From: Pohlia nutans
Taxonomy: Eukaryota > Streptophyta > Bryopsida > Bryales > Mniaceae
Assembly: GCA_022496805.1 (NCBI GenBank)
Contig: CM040087.1
Coordinates: forward strand, 34,062,253 to 34,126,252
Reading direction: 5' to 3'
Length of the DNA stretch: 64,000 nt
Part shown: positions 1-12,010 of the stretch, one piece after another
Numbering within the stretch: position 1 is the stretch's first letter
How the letters are laid out: the number at the start of each line of letters is the position of its first letter
Position numbers and translations under genes: made by a program
Notes under the pieces: generated by a model
Databases searched by the model: none
Seen by the model: the letters and a program-made list of their open reading frames with translations, nothing else
Told to the model about the DNA's origin: nothing

Positions 1-3000
1 GACCTATCCTGGGGAGTTTGGAATATGGACTCGCTGGCTTCCACGTGACGGCGTCACGACGTGGTGATCTGGGCCCGGCCCATGGGACGAGGTCAGAGGT
101 TCGCTTGAGGGTACTCCCGTGGCGCCCAATTCTGTCCATGACCGAGGACATCGGGGTGTTCGTGGCCGAGACACATGGGTGCGTGAATCATATTTCCCAG
201 GGTGTGATTTGTGGTCTCGGGGCCGAGACCTATCCTGGGGAGTTTGGAATATGGACTCGCTGGCCTCCACTTGACGGAGTCACGACGTGGTGAACTCGGC
301 CACGCCTATGGCACGAGGTCTCAGGTTCGCTTGAGGGTACTCCCGTGGCGCCCAATTCTGTCCATGACCGTGGACATCAGGGTGTTCGTGGCCGAGACAC
401 ATGGGTGCGTGAATCATGTTTTCGAGGGTGTGATTTGAGGTCTCGGGGCCGAGACCTATCCTGGGGAGACCGGGGTATGGACTCGCTGGCCTCCACATGA
501 CGGCGTCACGACGTGGTGAACTCGGCCACGCCCATCGCACGAAGTCAGAGGTTCGCTTGAGGGTACTCCCGTGGCGCCCAATTCTGTCCATGACCGTGGA
601 CATCAGGGTGTTCGTGGCCGAGACAAATGGGTGCGTGAATCATGTTTTCCAGGGTGTGATTTGAGGTCTCGGGGCCAAGACCTATCCTGGGGAGACCGGG
701 GTATGGACTCGCTGGGCTCCACGTGACGGCGTCACGACGTGGGATCTGGGCCCCGCCCATGGGACAAGGTCAGAGGTTCGCTTGAGGGTACTCCCGTGGC
801 GCCCAATTCTGTCCATGACCGTGGACATCAGGGTGTTCGTGGCCGAGACGCATGGGTGCGTGAATCATGTTTTCGAGGGTGTGATTTAAGGTCTCGGGGC
901 CGAGACCTATCCTGGGGAGTTTGGAATATGGACTCGCTGGCCTCCACGTGACGGCGTCACGACGTGGTGATCTGGGCCCGGCCCATGGGACGAGGTGAGA
1001 GGTTCGCTTGAGGGTACTCCCGTGGCGCCCAATTCTGTCCATGACCGAGGACATCGGGGTGTTCGTGGCCGAGACACATGGGTGCGTGAATCATATTTCC
1101 CAGGGTGTGATTTGTGGTCTCGGGGCCGAGACCTATCCTGGGGAGTTTGGAATATGGACTCGCTGGCGTCCACGTGACGGCGTCACGACGTGGTGAACTC
1201 GGCCACGCCTATGGCACGAGGTCTCAGGTTCGCTTGAGGGTACTCCCGTGGCGCCCAATTCTGTCCATGACCGTGGACATCAGGGTGTTCGTGGCCGAGA
1301 CACATGGGTGCGTGAATCATGTTTTCGAGGGTGTGATTTGAGGTCTCGGGTCCGAGACCTATCCTGGGGAGTTTGGAATATGGACTCGCTGGCCTCCACG
1401 TGACGGCGTCACGACGTGGGGATCTGGGCCCCGCCCATGGGAAGAGGTCAGAGGTTCGCTTGAGGGTACTCCCGTGGCGCCCAATTCTGTCCATGACCGT
1501 GGACATCAGGGTGTTCGTGGCCGAGACACATGGGTGCGTGAATCATGTTTTCGAGCGTGTGATTTGAGGTCTCGGGGCCGAGACCTATCTTGGGGAGTCC
1601 GGGGTATGGACTCGCTGGCCTCCACGTGACGGCGTCACGACGTGGTGAACTCGGCCCCGCCCATGGGACGAGGTCAAAGGTTCGCTTGAGGGTACTCCCG
1701 TGGCGCCCAATTCTGTCCATGATCGTGGACATCGGGGTGATCGTGGCCGAGACACATGGGTGCGTGAATCATGTTTTCGAGGGTGTGATTTAAGGTCTCG
1801 GGGCCGAGACCTATCCTGGGGAGTCTGGAATATGGACTCGCTGGCTTCCACATGACGGCGTCACGACGTGGTGATCTGGGCCCGGCCCATGGGACGAGGT
1901 CAGAGGTTCGCTTGAGGGTAGTCCCATGGCGCCCAATTCTGTCCATGACCGAGGACATCGGGGTGTTCGTGGCCGAGACACATGGGTGCGTGAATCATAT
2001 TTCCCAGGGTGTGATTTGTGGTCTCGGGGCCGAGACCTATCATGGGGAGTTTGGAATATGGACTCGCTGGCCTCCACGTGACGGAGTCACGACGTGGTGA
2101 ACTCGGCCACGCCTATGGCACGAGGTCTCAGGTTCGCTTGAGGGTACTCCCGTGGCGCCCAATTCTGTCCATGACCGTGGACATCAGGGTGTTCGTGGCC
2201 GAGACACATGGGTGCGTGAATCATGTTTTCGAGGGTGTGATTTGAGGTCTCGGGGCCGAGACCTATCCTGGGGAGTCCGGGGTATGGACTCGCTGGCCTC
2301 CACGTGACGGCGTCACGACGTGGTGAACTCGGTCCCGCCCATGGGACGAGGTCAAAGGTTCGCTTGAGGGTACTCCCGTGGCGCCCAATTGTGTCCATGA
2401 CCGTGGACATCAGGGTGTTCGTGGCCGAGACGCATGGGTGCGTGAATCATGTTTTCGAGGGTGTGATTTGAGGTCTCGGGGCCGAGACCTATCCTGGGGA
2501 GTCTGGGGTATGGACTCTCTGGCCTCCACGTGACGGCGTCACGACGTGGTGATCTGGGCCACGCCCATGGGACGAGGTCTGAGGTTCGCTTGAGGGTACT
2601 CCCGTGGCGCCCAATTCTGTCCATGACCGTGGACATCAGGGTGTTCGTGGCCGAGACGCATGGGTGCGTGAATCATGTTTTCGAGGGTGTGATTTGAGGT
2701 CTCGGGGCCGAGACCTATCTTGGGGAGTCCGGGGTATGGACTCGCTGGCCTCCACGTGACGGCGTCACGACGTGGTGAACTCGGCCCCGCCCATGGGACG
2801 AGGTCAAAGGTTCGCTTGAGGGTACTCCCGTGGCGCCCAATTCTGTCCATGACCGTGGACATCAGGGTGTTCGTGGCCGAGACGCATGGGTGCGTGAATC
2901 ATGTTTTCGAGGGTGTGATTTGAGGTCTCGGGGCCGAGACCTATCCTGGGGAGTCTGGGGTATGGACTCTCTGGCCTCCACGTGACGGCGTCACGACGTG

Positions 3001-6000
3001 GTGATCTGGGCCACGCCCATGGGACGAGGTCTGAGGTTCGCTTGAGGGTACTCCCGTGGCGCCCAATTCTGTCCATGACCGTGGACATCAGGGTGTTCGT
3101 GGCCGAGACGCATGGGTGCGTGAATCATGTTTTCGAGGGTGTGATTTGAGGTCTCGGGGCCGAGACCTATCCTGGGGAGTCAGGAATATGGACTCTCTGG
3201 CCTCCACGTGACGGCGTCACGACGTGGTGATCTGGGCCCGGCCCATGGGAAGAGGTCAGAGGTTCGCTTGAGGGTACTCCCGTGGCGCCCAATTCTGTCC
3301 ATGACCGTGGACATCAGGGTGTTCGTGGCCGAGACACATGGGTGCGTGAATCATGTTTTCGAGGGTGTGATTTGAGGTCTCGAGGCCGAGACCTATCCTG
3401 GGGAGTCCGGGGTATGGACTTGCTGGCCTCCACGTGACGGCGTCACGACGTGGTGAACTCGGCCCCGCCTATGGCACGAGGTCTCAGGTTCGCTTGAGGG
3501 TACTCCCGTGGCGCCCAATTCTGTCCATGACCGTGGACATCAGGGTGTTCGTGGCCGAGACACATGGGTGCGTGAATCATGTTTTCGAGGGTGTGATTTG
3601 AGGTCTCGGGGCCGAGACCTATCCTGGGGAGTCTGGGGTATGGACTTGCTGGCCTCCACGTGACGGCGTCACGACGTGGTGATCTCGGCCACGCCCATGG
3701 GAAGAGGTCATAGGTTCGGTTGAGGTTACTCCCGTGGCGCCCAATTCTGTCCATGACCGTGGACTTCGGGGTGTTCGTGGCCGAGACACATGGGTGCGTG
3801 AATCATGTTTTCGAGGGTGTGATTTGAGGTCTCGGGGCCGAGACCTATCCTGGGGAGTCTGGGGTATGGACTTGCTGGCCTCCACGTGACGGCGTCACGA
3901 CGTGGTGATCTCGGCCACGCCCATGGGAAGAGGTCATAGGTTCGGTTGAGGTTACTCCCGTGGCGCCCAATTCTGTCCATGACCGTGGACATCAGGGTGT
4001 TCGTGGCCGAGACGCATGGGTGCGTGAATCATGTTTTCGAGGGTGTGATTTGAGGTCTCGGGGCCGAGACCTATCCTGGGGAGTCTGGGGTATGGACTCG
4101 CTGGCCTCCACGTGACGGCGTCACGACGTGGTGAACTCGGCCACGCCTATGGCACGGGGTCTCAGGTTCGCTTGAGGGTACTCCCGTGGCGCCCAATTCT
4201 GTCCATGACTGTGGACATCAGGGTGTTCGTGGCCGAGACACATGGGTGCGTGAATCATGTTTTCGAGGGTATGATTTGAGGTCTCGGGGCCGAGACCTAT
4301 CCTGGGGAGTCTGGGGTATGGACTCTCTGGCCTCCACGTGACGGGATCACGACGTGGTGATATGGGCCCCGCCCATGGGACGAGGTCAAAGGTTCGCTTG
4401 AGGGTACTCCCGTGGCGCCCAATTGTGTGCATGACCGTGGACATCAGGGTGTTCGTGGCCGAGACGCATGGGTGCGTGAATCATGTTTTCGAGGGTGTGA
4501 TTTGAGGTCTCGGGGCCGAGACCTATCCTGGGGAGTCTGGGGTATGGACTCGCTGGCCTCCACGTGACGGCGTCACGACGTGGTGAACTCGGCCACGCCT
4601 ATGGCACGGGGTCTCAGGTTCGCTTGAGGGTACTCCCGTGGCGCCCAATTCTGTCCATGACTGTGGACATTAGGGTGTTCGTGGCCGAGACACATGGGTG
4701 CGTGAATCATGTTTTCGAGGGTGTGATTTGAGGTCTCGGGGCCGAGACCTATCCTGGGGAGTCTGGGGTATGGACTCTCTGGCCTCCACGTGACGGCATC
4801 ACGACGTGGTGATATGGGCCCCGCCCATGGGACGAGGTCAAAGGTTCGCTTGAGGGTACTCCGGTGGCGCCCAATTCTGTCCATGACCGTGGACATCAGG
4901 GTGTTCGTGGCCGAGACACATGGGTGCGTGAATCATGTTTTCGAGGGTGTGATTTGAGGTCTCGGGGCCGAGACCTATCCTGGGGAGTCCGGGGTATGGA
5001 CTCGCTGGCCTCCACGTGACGGCGTCACGACGTGGTGAACTCGGCCCCGCCCATGGGACGAGGTCAAAGGTTCGCTTGAGGGTACTCCCGTGGCGCCCAA
5101 TTCTGTCCATGATCGTGGACATCGGGGTGATCGTGGCCGAGACACATGGGTGCGTGAATCATGTTTTCGAGGGTGTGATTTAAGGTCTCGGGGCCGAGAC
5201 CTATCCTGGGGAGTTTGGAATATGGACTCGCTGGCTTCCACGTGACGGCGTCACGACGTGGTGATCTGGGCCCGGCCCATGGGACGAGGTCAGAGGTTCG
5301 CTTGAGGGTACTCCCGTGGCGCCCAATTCTGTCCATGACCGAGGACATCGGGGTGTTCGTGGCCGAGACACATGGGTGCGTGAATCATATTTCCCAGGGT
5401 GTGATTTGTGGTCTCGGGGCCGAGACCTATCCTGGGGAGTTTGGAATATGGACTCGCTGGCCTCCACGTGACGGCGTCACGACGTGGTGAACTCGGCCAC
5501 GCCTATGGCACGAGGTCTCAGGTTCGCTTGAGGGTACTCCCGTGGCGCCCAATTCTGTCCATGACCGTGGACATCAGGGTGTTCGTGGCCGAGACACATG
5601 GGTGCGTGAATCATGTTTTCGAGGGTGTGATTTGAGGTCTCGGGGCCGAGACCTATCCTGGGGAGTCCGGGGTATGGACTCGCTGGCCTCCACGTGACGG
5701 CGTCACGACGTGGTGAACTCGGTCCCGCCCATGGGACGAGGTCAAAGGTTCGCTTGAGGGTACTCCCGTGGCGCCCAATTGTGTGCATGACCGTGGACAT
5801 CAGGGTGTTCGTGGCCGAGACGCATGGGTGCGTGAATCATGTTTTCGAGGGTGTGATTTGAGGTCTCGGGGCCGAGACCTATCCTGGGGAGTCTGGGGTA
5901 TGGACTCTCTGGCCTCCACGTGACGGCGTCACGACGTGGTGATCTGGGCCACGCCCATGGGACGAGGTCTGAGGTTCGCTTGAGGGTACTCCCGTGGCGC

Positions 6001-6304
6001 CCAATTTTGTCCATGACCGTGGACATCAGGGTGTTCGTGGCCGAGACGCATGGGTGCGTGAATCATGTTTTCGAGGGTGTGATTTGAGGTCTCGGGGCCG
6101 AGACCTATCTTGGGGAGTCCGGGGTATGGACTTGCTGGCCTCCACGTGACGGCGTCACGACGTGGTGAACACTGCCACGGCCATGGGAAGAGGTCATAGG
6201 TTCGCTTGAGGGTACTCCCGTGGCGCCCAATTCTGTCCATGACCGTGGACATCAGGGTGTTTGTGGCCGAGACACATGGGTGCGTGAATCATGTTTCCGA
6301 GGAG
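1..6304. repeat. 226-bp satellite array, about 28 copies
   Basis: A GC-rich monomer of about 226 bp repeats head to tail from the window edge to about 6304, where the last unit decays. Each monomer has several dyads: ggtctcgg-gg-ccgagacc (8-bp arms), gtgac-ggc-gtcac nested near ccacgt...acgtgg, and gtcca...tggac. Higher-order structure is visible: the first part repeats with a period of about 904 bp (4 monomers), the middle partly with 452 bp (2 monomers), and the block from about 1811 recurs near 5201 (3390 bp, 15 monomers). Open frames of 60-107 codons recur in several frames only because the repeat happens to be open; they are not treated as genes. The array is cut by the window start, so its full length is unknown. 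Confidence 0.97.
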
Positions 6305-6575
6305 TGTTATTTACGGATTGTGGCCTGGTGGCGTTGATGGTTTCAGGTACCAATGACAACTCCTACGGTTTCTGGGATCGCGACTGTCGATTCACGATCC
6401 CCGGACTCACGACCCATGGCAAATGTCCTTACTTTCAATTAGACGTTTTAGTTGTATAAAGGCATTCATTTGACTTTCGCTCAGACGTTTTTGTTGTATT
6501 AAGCGCTGCAACTCTGTTTCCTGTTAATCTATGTGCTTCAAGCCCTGACATTCGAGAGTGCTCGTATCATGCATA
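6305..6575 (+). promoter_or_regulatory. Unique 5' flank of PM1 with a possible TATA box
   Basis: This is the only non-satellite sequence upstream of PM1 in the window. It has a TATAAA-like motif at about 6457 (gttgtataaaggc) inside a loosely duplicated segment (agacgtttt.gttgta.aa). The TATA-like site lies about 120 nt before the first usable ATG at 6576. Alternatively the stretch is intronic, with further exons beyond the satellite. It cannot be settled without transcripts. Confidence 0.35.
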
Positions 6576-9500
6576 ATGCTCAAAGTAATTTATCAGAGTC
6601 TTGTTCTAACTATTCTGTGTCTTGTGAAGATCGTGTACTCTCAGCTCCCTATCCCTGACGATGACAGTGATGAGGTGGAATCTCCGCAACCCGCAATCAG
6701 TGAAGACGGAGATGATGAGGATGATGATAGGCCTTTGGTCCAGACCGTGCATGGGGAGAACGAAGATGATATACGACGTTCTCAGCGGATAAACACAGTA
6801 GCCGCTCTTGCTGAACTTCGTCTACAGCCAATTCAAATTTTGCGACACATGATCCCTCTTTGCCGGCTAGTAGTTATGCCTATGGTAAGGCCAACTTTGC
6901 AGTGTGATCTTGTGAAACTTGAGCAGGAATTTGTTCATGGCTATCGTGAAGGTGCTTGTGTATTCTACGTGTCACTTACGAACGAGCAAGGTGTTGGAGA
7001 GCACGTGTCTTCAAAGGATCGAAGTGACTGGGGGCCCATTTGGCAATCTGAGAGCGATAAGTTTGATTTGTATCTAGATTCTCAGGATTCTCTGCGGTTC
7101 ATGAAGGGTAAGATGTTCTTCATTTGTGATGGCAATCACCGTCGGATTGCCTGGATGAACCACATTACAAGACTTTATGCAAATGATCGATCATGGCATT
7201 ACTCAATGGATACTATCATTCTGTAGACAAAAGGTCCAGTGGGAATGCTTTTGAACGTCATGAACGATATTAACAAGTGAGTGATTTCTTGCTTTCAACC
7301 TTATTCTAATTGAATATGATTATTTTAAGTTTGTTTGGAATTTATTAATATGTTCTAAATTTCATTGAAACTGTAACCATCTCAATTGTCATGTAGGCAA
7401 ACAGAGTTTTCCCATGTCAAAACAAATCTTGTTCATCAGCTTTATCAAGTGCGAAAGTTTGGGACTATGCCATTGGACCAGTTCTCTGAACTTTTGAGCC
7501 GTGAAGAAATGGAGAGGTGCCAGAATTCAGCCAAGAGAGGATGGTTTAGTTTGCAATCCGACGTCTTCACAACGCTCATGTTTCGGGTAATAATATTAGA
7601 TCCACTCGTTTCTTCAACTTATATCCTATGTATATTTATTTAAAGTCAAGTAATCGATTTTGTACTTATGAAATATTTGAATTGGTGTTCTGTATGCAGC
7701 AAGAGATTATTGCTGCAGGTGATGCAACTGTCCTCGTATATAGGGAGGAGACTAGTACTGAGGATGTCACCCCAGAAGGCGTTGTAGCTGCAATGAAACA
7801 GGGCATCAAAGACAGGACTACCAAGTTGATGATAAAATTGGGCAAGATGACTGCGGTGGCAAATCCTGCACATGGACCCGAATTTCTGGAAGAGGTACAT
7901 TGCCGTTTTATGAGGTTGTTTTTTGTTTATTATGCGTTTATAATCACATGAAAATGTATTGACTTCCAATTTTTGGGTAGATCGAAAGGCATTGGAGTAT
8001 GAATGCTACTCAACTCGAGTTGACTTTGGAAAAACTCCAGCTCATTGCCACCACTTCTGTTTCTCCATATTACAAGCTACGCTGGCTTAGGTGGTGGAAT
8101 TCGTCAGTTCATACAAGGGAGGCAGTCCGTTTCCCTCTGAAACCAGTGAATGAGGACCGTCTTAATACGTTCATTCTTAGGGCGGCTTGGTGGGCAGGGG
8201 TGAGTTATTATATCAATTAAAATTTATTTTTTCTTTAATGTTTGTTTTGTATCGCTCTATTCATTGATTTGTTTTTAATGCATTCATTCTCGTGTTACAG
8301 ATTGAAGATTTGGCTGTTGAGCTGTATGAGAATATCATCCACAAGGACAACATTACCGTGAACATGGATGTGCCAACAGAACCGAAGACCATTGCACAGT
8401 TCATCGAATCTTGGCGAGTGAAGCTGTGGGACAAAGCATTTCAGATGGTTTTCAAGGGGACTGACCACTTCAAGAAATCTGACTCTTTTAAGGACTTTAA
8501 GGGTAGTGAGCTTGTGGTCAAACGAGTGGTCTACAGGTATGTGTCTATCAATTTAACTTGAAATTGCTCAATACTTTACCTTTCTCTAAGTGTGTATAAT
8601 ATTGTGTCACCTAAATTGAGAAATAATCAATACTGTATGACTACAGGTATTTCATGCACGAGCTCCTCCTGAAGAAGGCTATCGCAAAGGCTGATCTCCC
8701 AGTGTTTCTTCAGAGTTGGATGGATCGACAGTCTGACACGTGCATGTTCTCTACGCCACAATTGAAAACCTGGACAAGCACGCATCTCAAGGGGGTTGGA
8801 TGGTATTTGGACTGCGTTTTGGGTTATGTTCATGCAGATGAGAAGACACTAAAAACCTCTGCAGAGACTGCCGACAAACCTGCCCTCTTGGATGGTGAGT
8901 TGGAGAGTCTTGATGAAGAAGCACAGCGAAAACTCATTGCCAAAGTTGAAGCTGAAGACAAGAAGAAGGTGTTGAAGATTACTCAACAACAAGAGAAGGT
9001 GGCCGCCCGTGAGCAAGCCAAGATTGACAGACAAGCTGAGAAGATTGCCAAGAAGGAGGAGAAGAAGAAAAATCCTAAGGTAGATGAGGTTCCAAAGCTA
9101 TCTGCTTCTAGTGTTGTTGATGCAGAATCGCAGCATCAGAGCCAGGAGCAGCGGGGTACTAAGAGGGATTCTGGGTACATCGAACTATCGCAAGACAAGG
9201 CATTTTGTGGCCAAATTCGTGATGTGGTGGATTTAGGAGAGGACCTTGAGATTGATGAGTTGGTATTGAACACCTCACTCGCAGCTGCTCTTCCACAGAA
9301 TGAAGATGATGCTCCTCCAAGGATGTTTCAGGAGATACACAAGTTTTTGGATGAGGTATGATGCTTGCATACCTCTAGGACTCTATAAATTGCAATTTGT
9401 TTTTTTGGGCTTCTAGCATCGTTTTTATAGTCCACTGACTTCTGAATGTTTTTTTTTCGCAGCACAAAGCGGACCGCCCGAGAGTATTCAAAGGAGTGTC

Positions 9501-10921
9501 CTGCAAAGATCCGTGTGTGGATTTGATTCTTGTGGACATGCCTGAAAACCTACCTGTTCCCACCATTTCGGACCCGCCAGGACAGATTCCACCATGGAAT
9601 TCCGCTGAGGATGATTGGCTTGATCCGATTTTTGATTTTGCAGACAACCACTTGGTTGATGATGGCGCTATTATCATTGTCCATCCATATAGGCAGTCAA
9701 CTAAGGCCAACATCCTTGGTTATGGTAAAGCAACGGGCTTTACGTTATTCAAAGATTGGACGTGCATGAATAGGCTTCATTTGGCATCACCAGTAAACCA
9801 TCTCAAAACGGTATATCCACATTCTCAAACTAGTTTGTAGGTATTCATTATTGTTTTGCTGTTACTATTAACTAACTGTATTGGTTCTATATGTTGCAGA
9901 CTCAACGTTTTGGTGTTTATCTTTTGGTTCGTGAGTTACCTCAGAGTGCTCCTGCACGGTTTGCATTTCGATCTATTCCATCTCTCGAGGCTCTTGGATT
10001 AGATGTGGGATGCGATGACATGTTGCAGAATTTCACCACCAAGACCTCACAAAAAATGAATGGAATTAAGCCTTGGCGAGGCCCTCGTGAGAAGGATAGT
10101 CAATTTATTCAGATGTTAATTGAGGCTTCATCTCGCCCCAGTGATGTTGTCTTGGATTGCACCGCTATGACAGGTGTATATTTCAAATATCCTCACGTTA
10201 TATTACTTGGATTCTATTTCTTCTATTTCATTATATTCTTTCTATTTCTTTTAATTTATCCTTTACTTGCTCGTGCTAAATGTTCTATGTTTTTTTGTTG
10301 TATGCATTTTTTAGGTGCATCATTGTTGGCATGCCGTCGCGTGCAACGCCACATTGTGGCACTCGAAGAGGACCAAGAGCTATTCGATGGACTGCTCTTG
10401 TCTATGCGACGTGTACGTATTCCCAAAACCGCAGCAGTCGTGGCACCATCATCTACATCAGAGGATCCAGACGCAGTTCCTTCAGCGGTTGTTCGAGTGT
10501 TGAAGAAATCTCGATTCAGTAAGTAAGTTTTACCCTAATCATTCTAATTGATAATGTGTTTGATGAAATCTTGATCACTTTGGTCTCATGTTTATATTGT
10601 ATCTTGTGTAGAAAAATGAAGACCACGAATTCTACCATGCAGAGGCCCTTTTTTGCAAGGCCGGAGTTTCTAGAGAGCCCACCTAAACCTTTTCAATTGC
10701 CTTGCTACATTGAGCCTGTAACACAAGCTCTTGCAGTTAAGGGTACCAGGGATCACATTCCAAAGCCAAAGGTGTTGAATTCTGACGCACTTGTATACTT
10801 TGATGTTGAGGCTGAGGAGTCTGATTGTGATGGTATTAGTTCACCGAACGGCTCTACATCTAGCTCTTGCTCAGGGTCTTCTGGTAGCAGTGATTCTAGT
10901 GATGATTTACAGAAACGTTGA
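6576..10921 (+). CDS. ParB-like / beta-class DNA methyltransferase-like fusion protein (PM1)
   Basis: Ten-exon model: 6576-7276, 7397-7586, 7700-7894, 7981-8199, 8301-8536, 8647-9355, 9463-9810, 9900-10173, 10315-10522, 10612-10921. All introns are GT-AG and phases agree (3390 nt). Seen in order: acidic leader; ParB/Srx-like segment with IPLCRLVVMPMVRP and DGNHR near residue 185; helical middle with W-rich segment; Lys/Glu-rich coiled coil (about 600-650); methyltransferase-like domain with DMPE (about 775) and SDPPxQIPPW at the motif IV place, then PWRGPREK and LDCTAMTG near 950 at the motif I place; acidic Ser-rich tail. The ParB-then-methyltransferase order recalls phage and bacterial fusions. 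The canonical DPPY and FxGxG residues are altered, so catalysis is doubtful. A TAG at 7224-7226 interrupts exon 1 where the paralogue has Glu. The 5' end is uncertain: 6629 and 6644 also look like splice acceptors. Confidence 0.72.
7224..7226 (+). other. In-frame TAG in PM1 exon 1
   Basis: The reading frame continues after the TAG into TKGPVGMLLNVMNDIN and a good splice donor at 7277. This matches the paralogue segment EVKGDVPTMLTALHEVN, where the same position is Glu (GAG). PM1 is therefore either a recent pseudogene, translated with readthrough, or carries a sequence error. Confidence 0.8.
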
Positions 10922-10960
10922 TGTTCTCTCCACATATTTGTACTACTTTCTATATGGTAT

Positions 10961-10988
10961 TTGTAGTGAGACTAAAAGGGCCACTACT
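10961..10988 (+). promoter_or_regulatory. 28-nt element in the PM1 3' flank, also found 3' of the MULE gene
   Basis: It lies 39 nt after the PM1 stop. Its exact reverse complement lies at 30970-30997, downstream of the minus-strand MULE stop, so both copies have the same orientation relative to their gene. The element has short inverted ends (gtagtg...cactac) around a 13-nt centre, agactaaaagggc. Its role is unknown. Confidence 0.6.
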
Positions 10989-11173
10989 TTGGATTTTTTA
11001 CATGTGCGTTATACTATGGATTGCCAACCGTTTGTATTCTCCAACCTCATTGAACTCTTATCAGTTATTGTTTCATATTATTGTGGGCAGTTATTGTTTC
11101 ATAAAAAAGTGAGGCCTCTACGTGTGATGTAATGAGCTCTGGTCTTAGCTTGATTGAGGAGTGTGAGTTTAGG

Positions 11174-11325
11174 ATCGTGGGAAGAGATCAGAGAAACGCT
11201 TCCAGTTACTCCCGTGGCGGCCAATTCTGTGCATGACGTAGGACATCAGGGTGTCCGTGGCCGAGCGACATGGGTGCGTGAATCACGTCTCCGAGGGCGT
11301 GGTTTGAGGTCTCGGGGCCGACGGC
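11174..11325 (+). repeat. Diverged relic copy of the 226-bp satellite
   Basis: The segment matches the left-hand satellite in order and orientation: actcccgtggcg, ccaattctgtgcatga, ggacatcagggtgt, catgggtgcgtgaatca, ggtctcggggccga. It has many substitutions and stops mid-monomer. PM1 is thus flanked by the same satellite family on both sides. Confidence 0.85.
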
Positions 11326-11353
11326 TTGATGGAGGGGCTTGGTTCTCGAACTG

Positions 11354-11584
11354 CAGAACCCGGGAGCTTCTCGTCATGCCCCAACTCTAAGCAGTGGGGC
11401 TGATGCTTTGCATTGTTAGTGGCAGGGATGCGAATGGAATGTGGAAATTGGAACCGAGAGTGGGTGCTTGGATGTGGGCTTGTGAATGGTGGTTTTTGGC
11501 CGTTTTTGGTGCGGGTGTGGGGGCAGGTTGTCACAGATGGCGTTCACCACGAGTTGGGGCAGGACGAGAAGCTCCTGGGTTCTG
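11354..11584. repeat. Inverted repeat, 34-nt arms
   Basis: The arms are 11354-11387 and 11551-11584. By eye they are reverse complements with two mismatches, separated by 163 nt. The outer sequence contains satellite-like ggtctcggggccga. This could be a fold-back element or the remains of an inverted satellite unit. No gene was recognised inside. Confidence 0.7.
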
Positions 11585-11723
11585 TCGTGTTGGCCGTCAC
11601 GCACACATGAATGGCGCTGTCTGCCCATCCATGCTCGTGCGTGACTCGAGTATCGTGGTGGCTGTGGAGTGTCCTCGGTGCCCACGGCTTGATGATGGGC
11701 CACGTTTTTGGAATGTTCTCGAC

Positions 11724-12010
11724 CTTGGCACCAAGGATTGACATTGCAACAGCAAACTGTTTCTAGAACCCGCACCCTTCGGGAGTGGTCTCGGCCCCAA
11801 GAGCACTATCTGACCCCCCCAGTTCTCGAACCACGTATGCCATGGAACCATGGCAGAACCTAATCCATGTCCACCTTGGCTCCAAGGATCGACAATGCAG
11901 CAGCAAACAATTTCCCTAAACCCTAAACCCTTGGGGAGTGGTCTCGGCCCCGAGACCACTATCTGACCCTCCCAGTTCTCGAACAACGTATGCCATGGAA
12001 CCATGGCATA
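11724..12010. repeat. 152-bp tandem duplication with strong dyad
   Basis: Two diverged copies begin at about 11724 and 11875 and share cttggc.ccaaggat.gac, agcaaac, gagtggtctcggcccc, actatctgaccc and acgtatgccatggaacca. The second copy has a perfect 11-bp-arm dyad at 11937-11960 (agtggtctcgg cc ccgagaccact), the opposite-strand form of the satellite dyad. A ccctaaaccctaaaccc telomere-like run lies at about 11925-11941. Confidence 0.75.

Noticed and set aside
1..6300. Dozens of 60-107-codon ORFs on both strands
   Set aside because: They repeat with the 226-bp monomer in several frames and follow repeat structure, not codon structure.
11925..11941. Telomere or interstitial telomere array
   Set aside because: Only two or three ccctaaa units here and at about 15830 and 30922; too short, more like telobox motifs.
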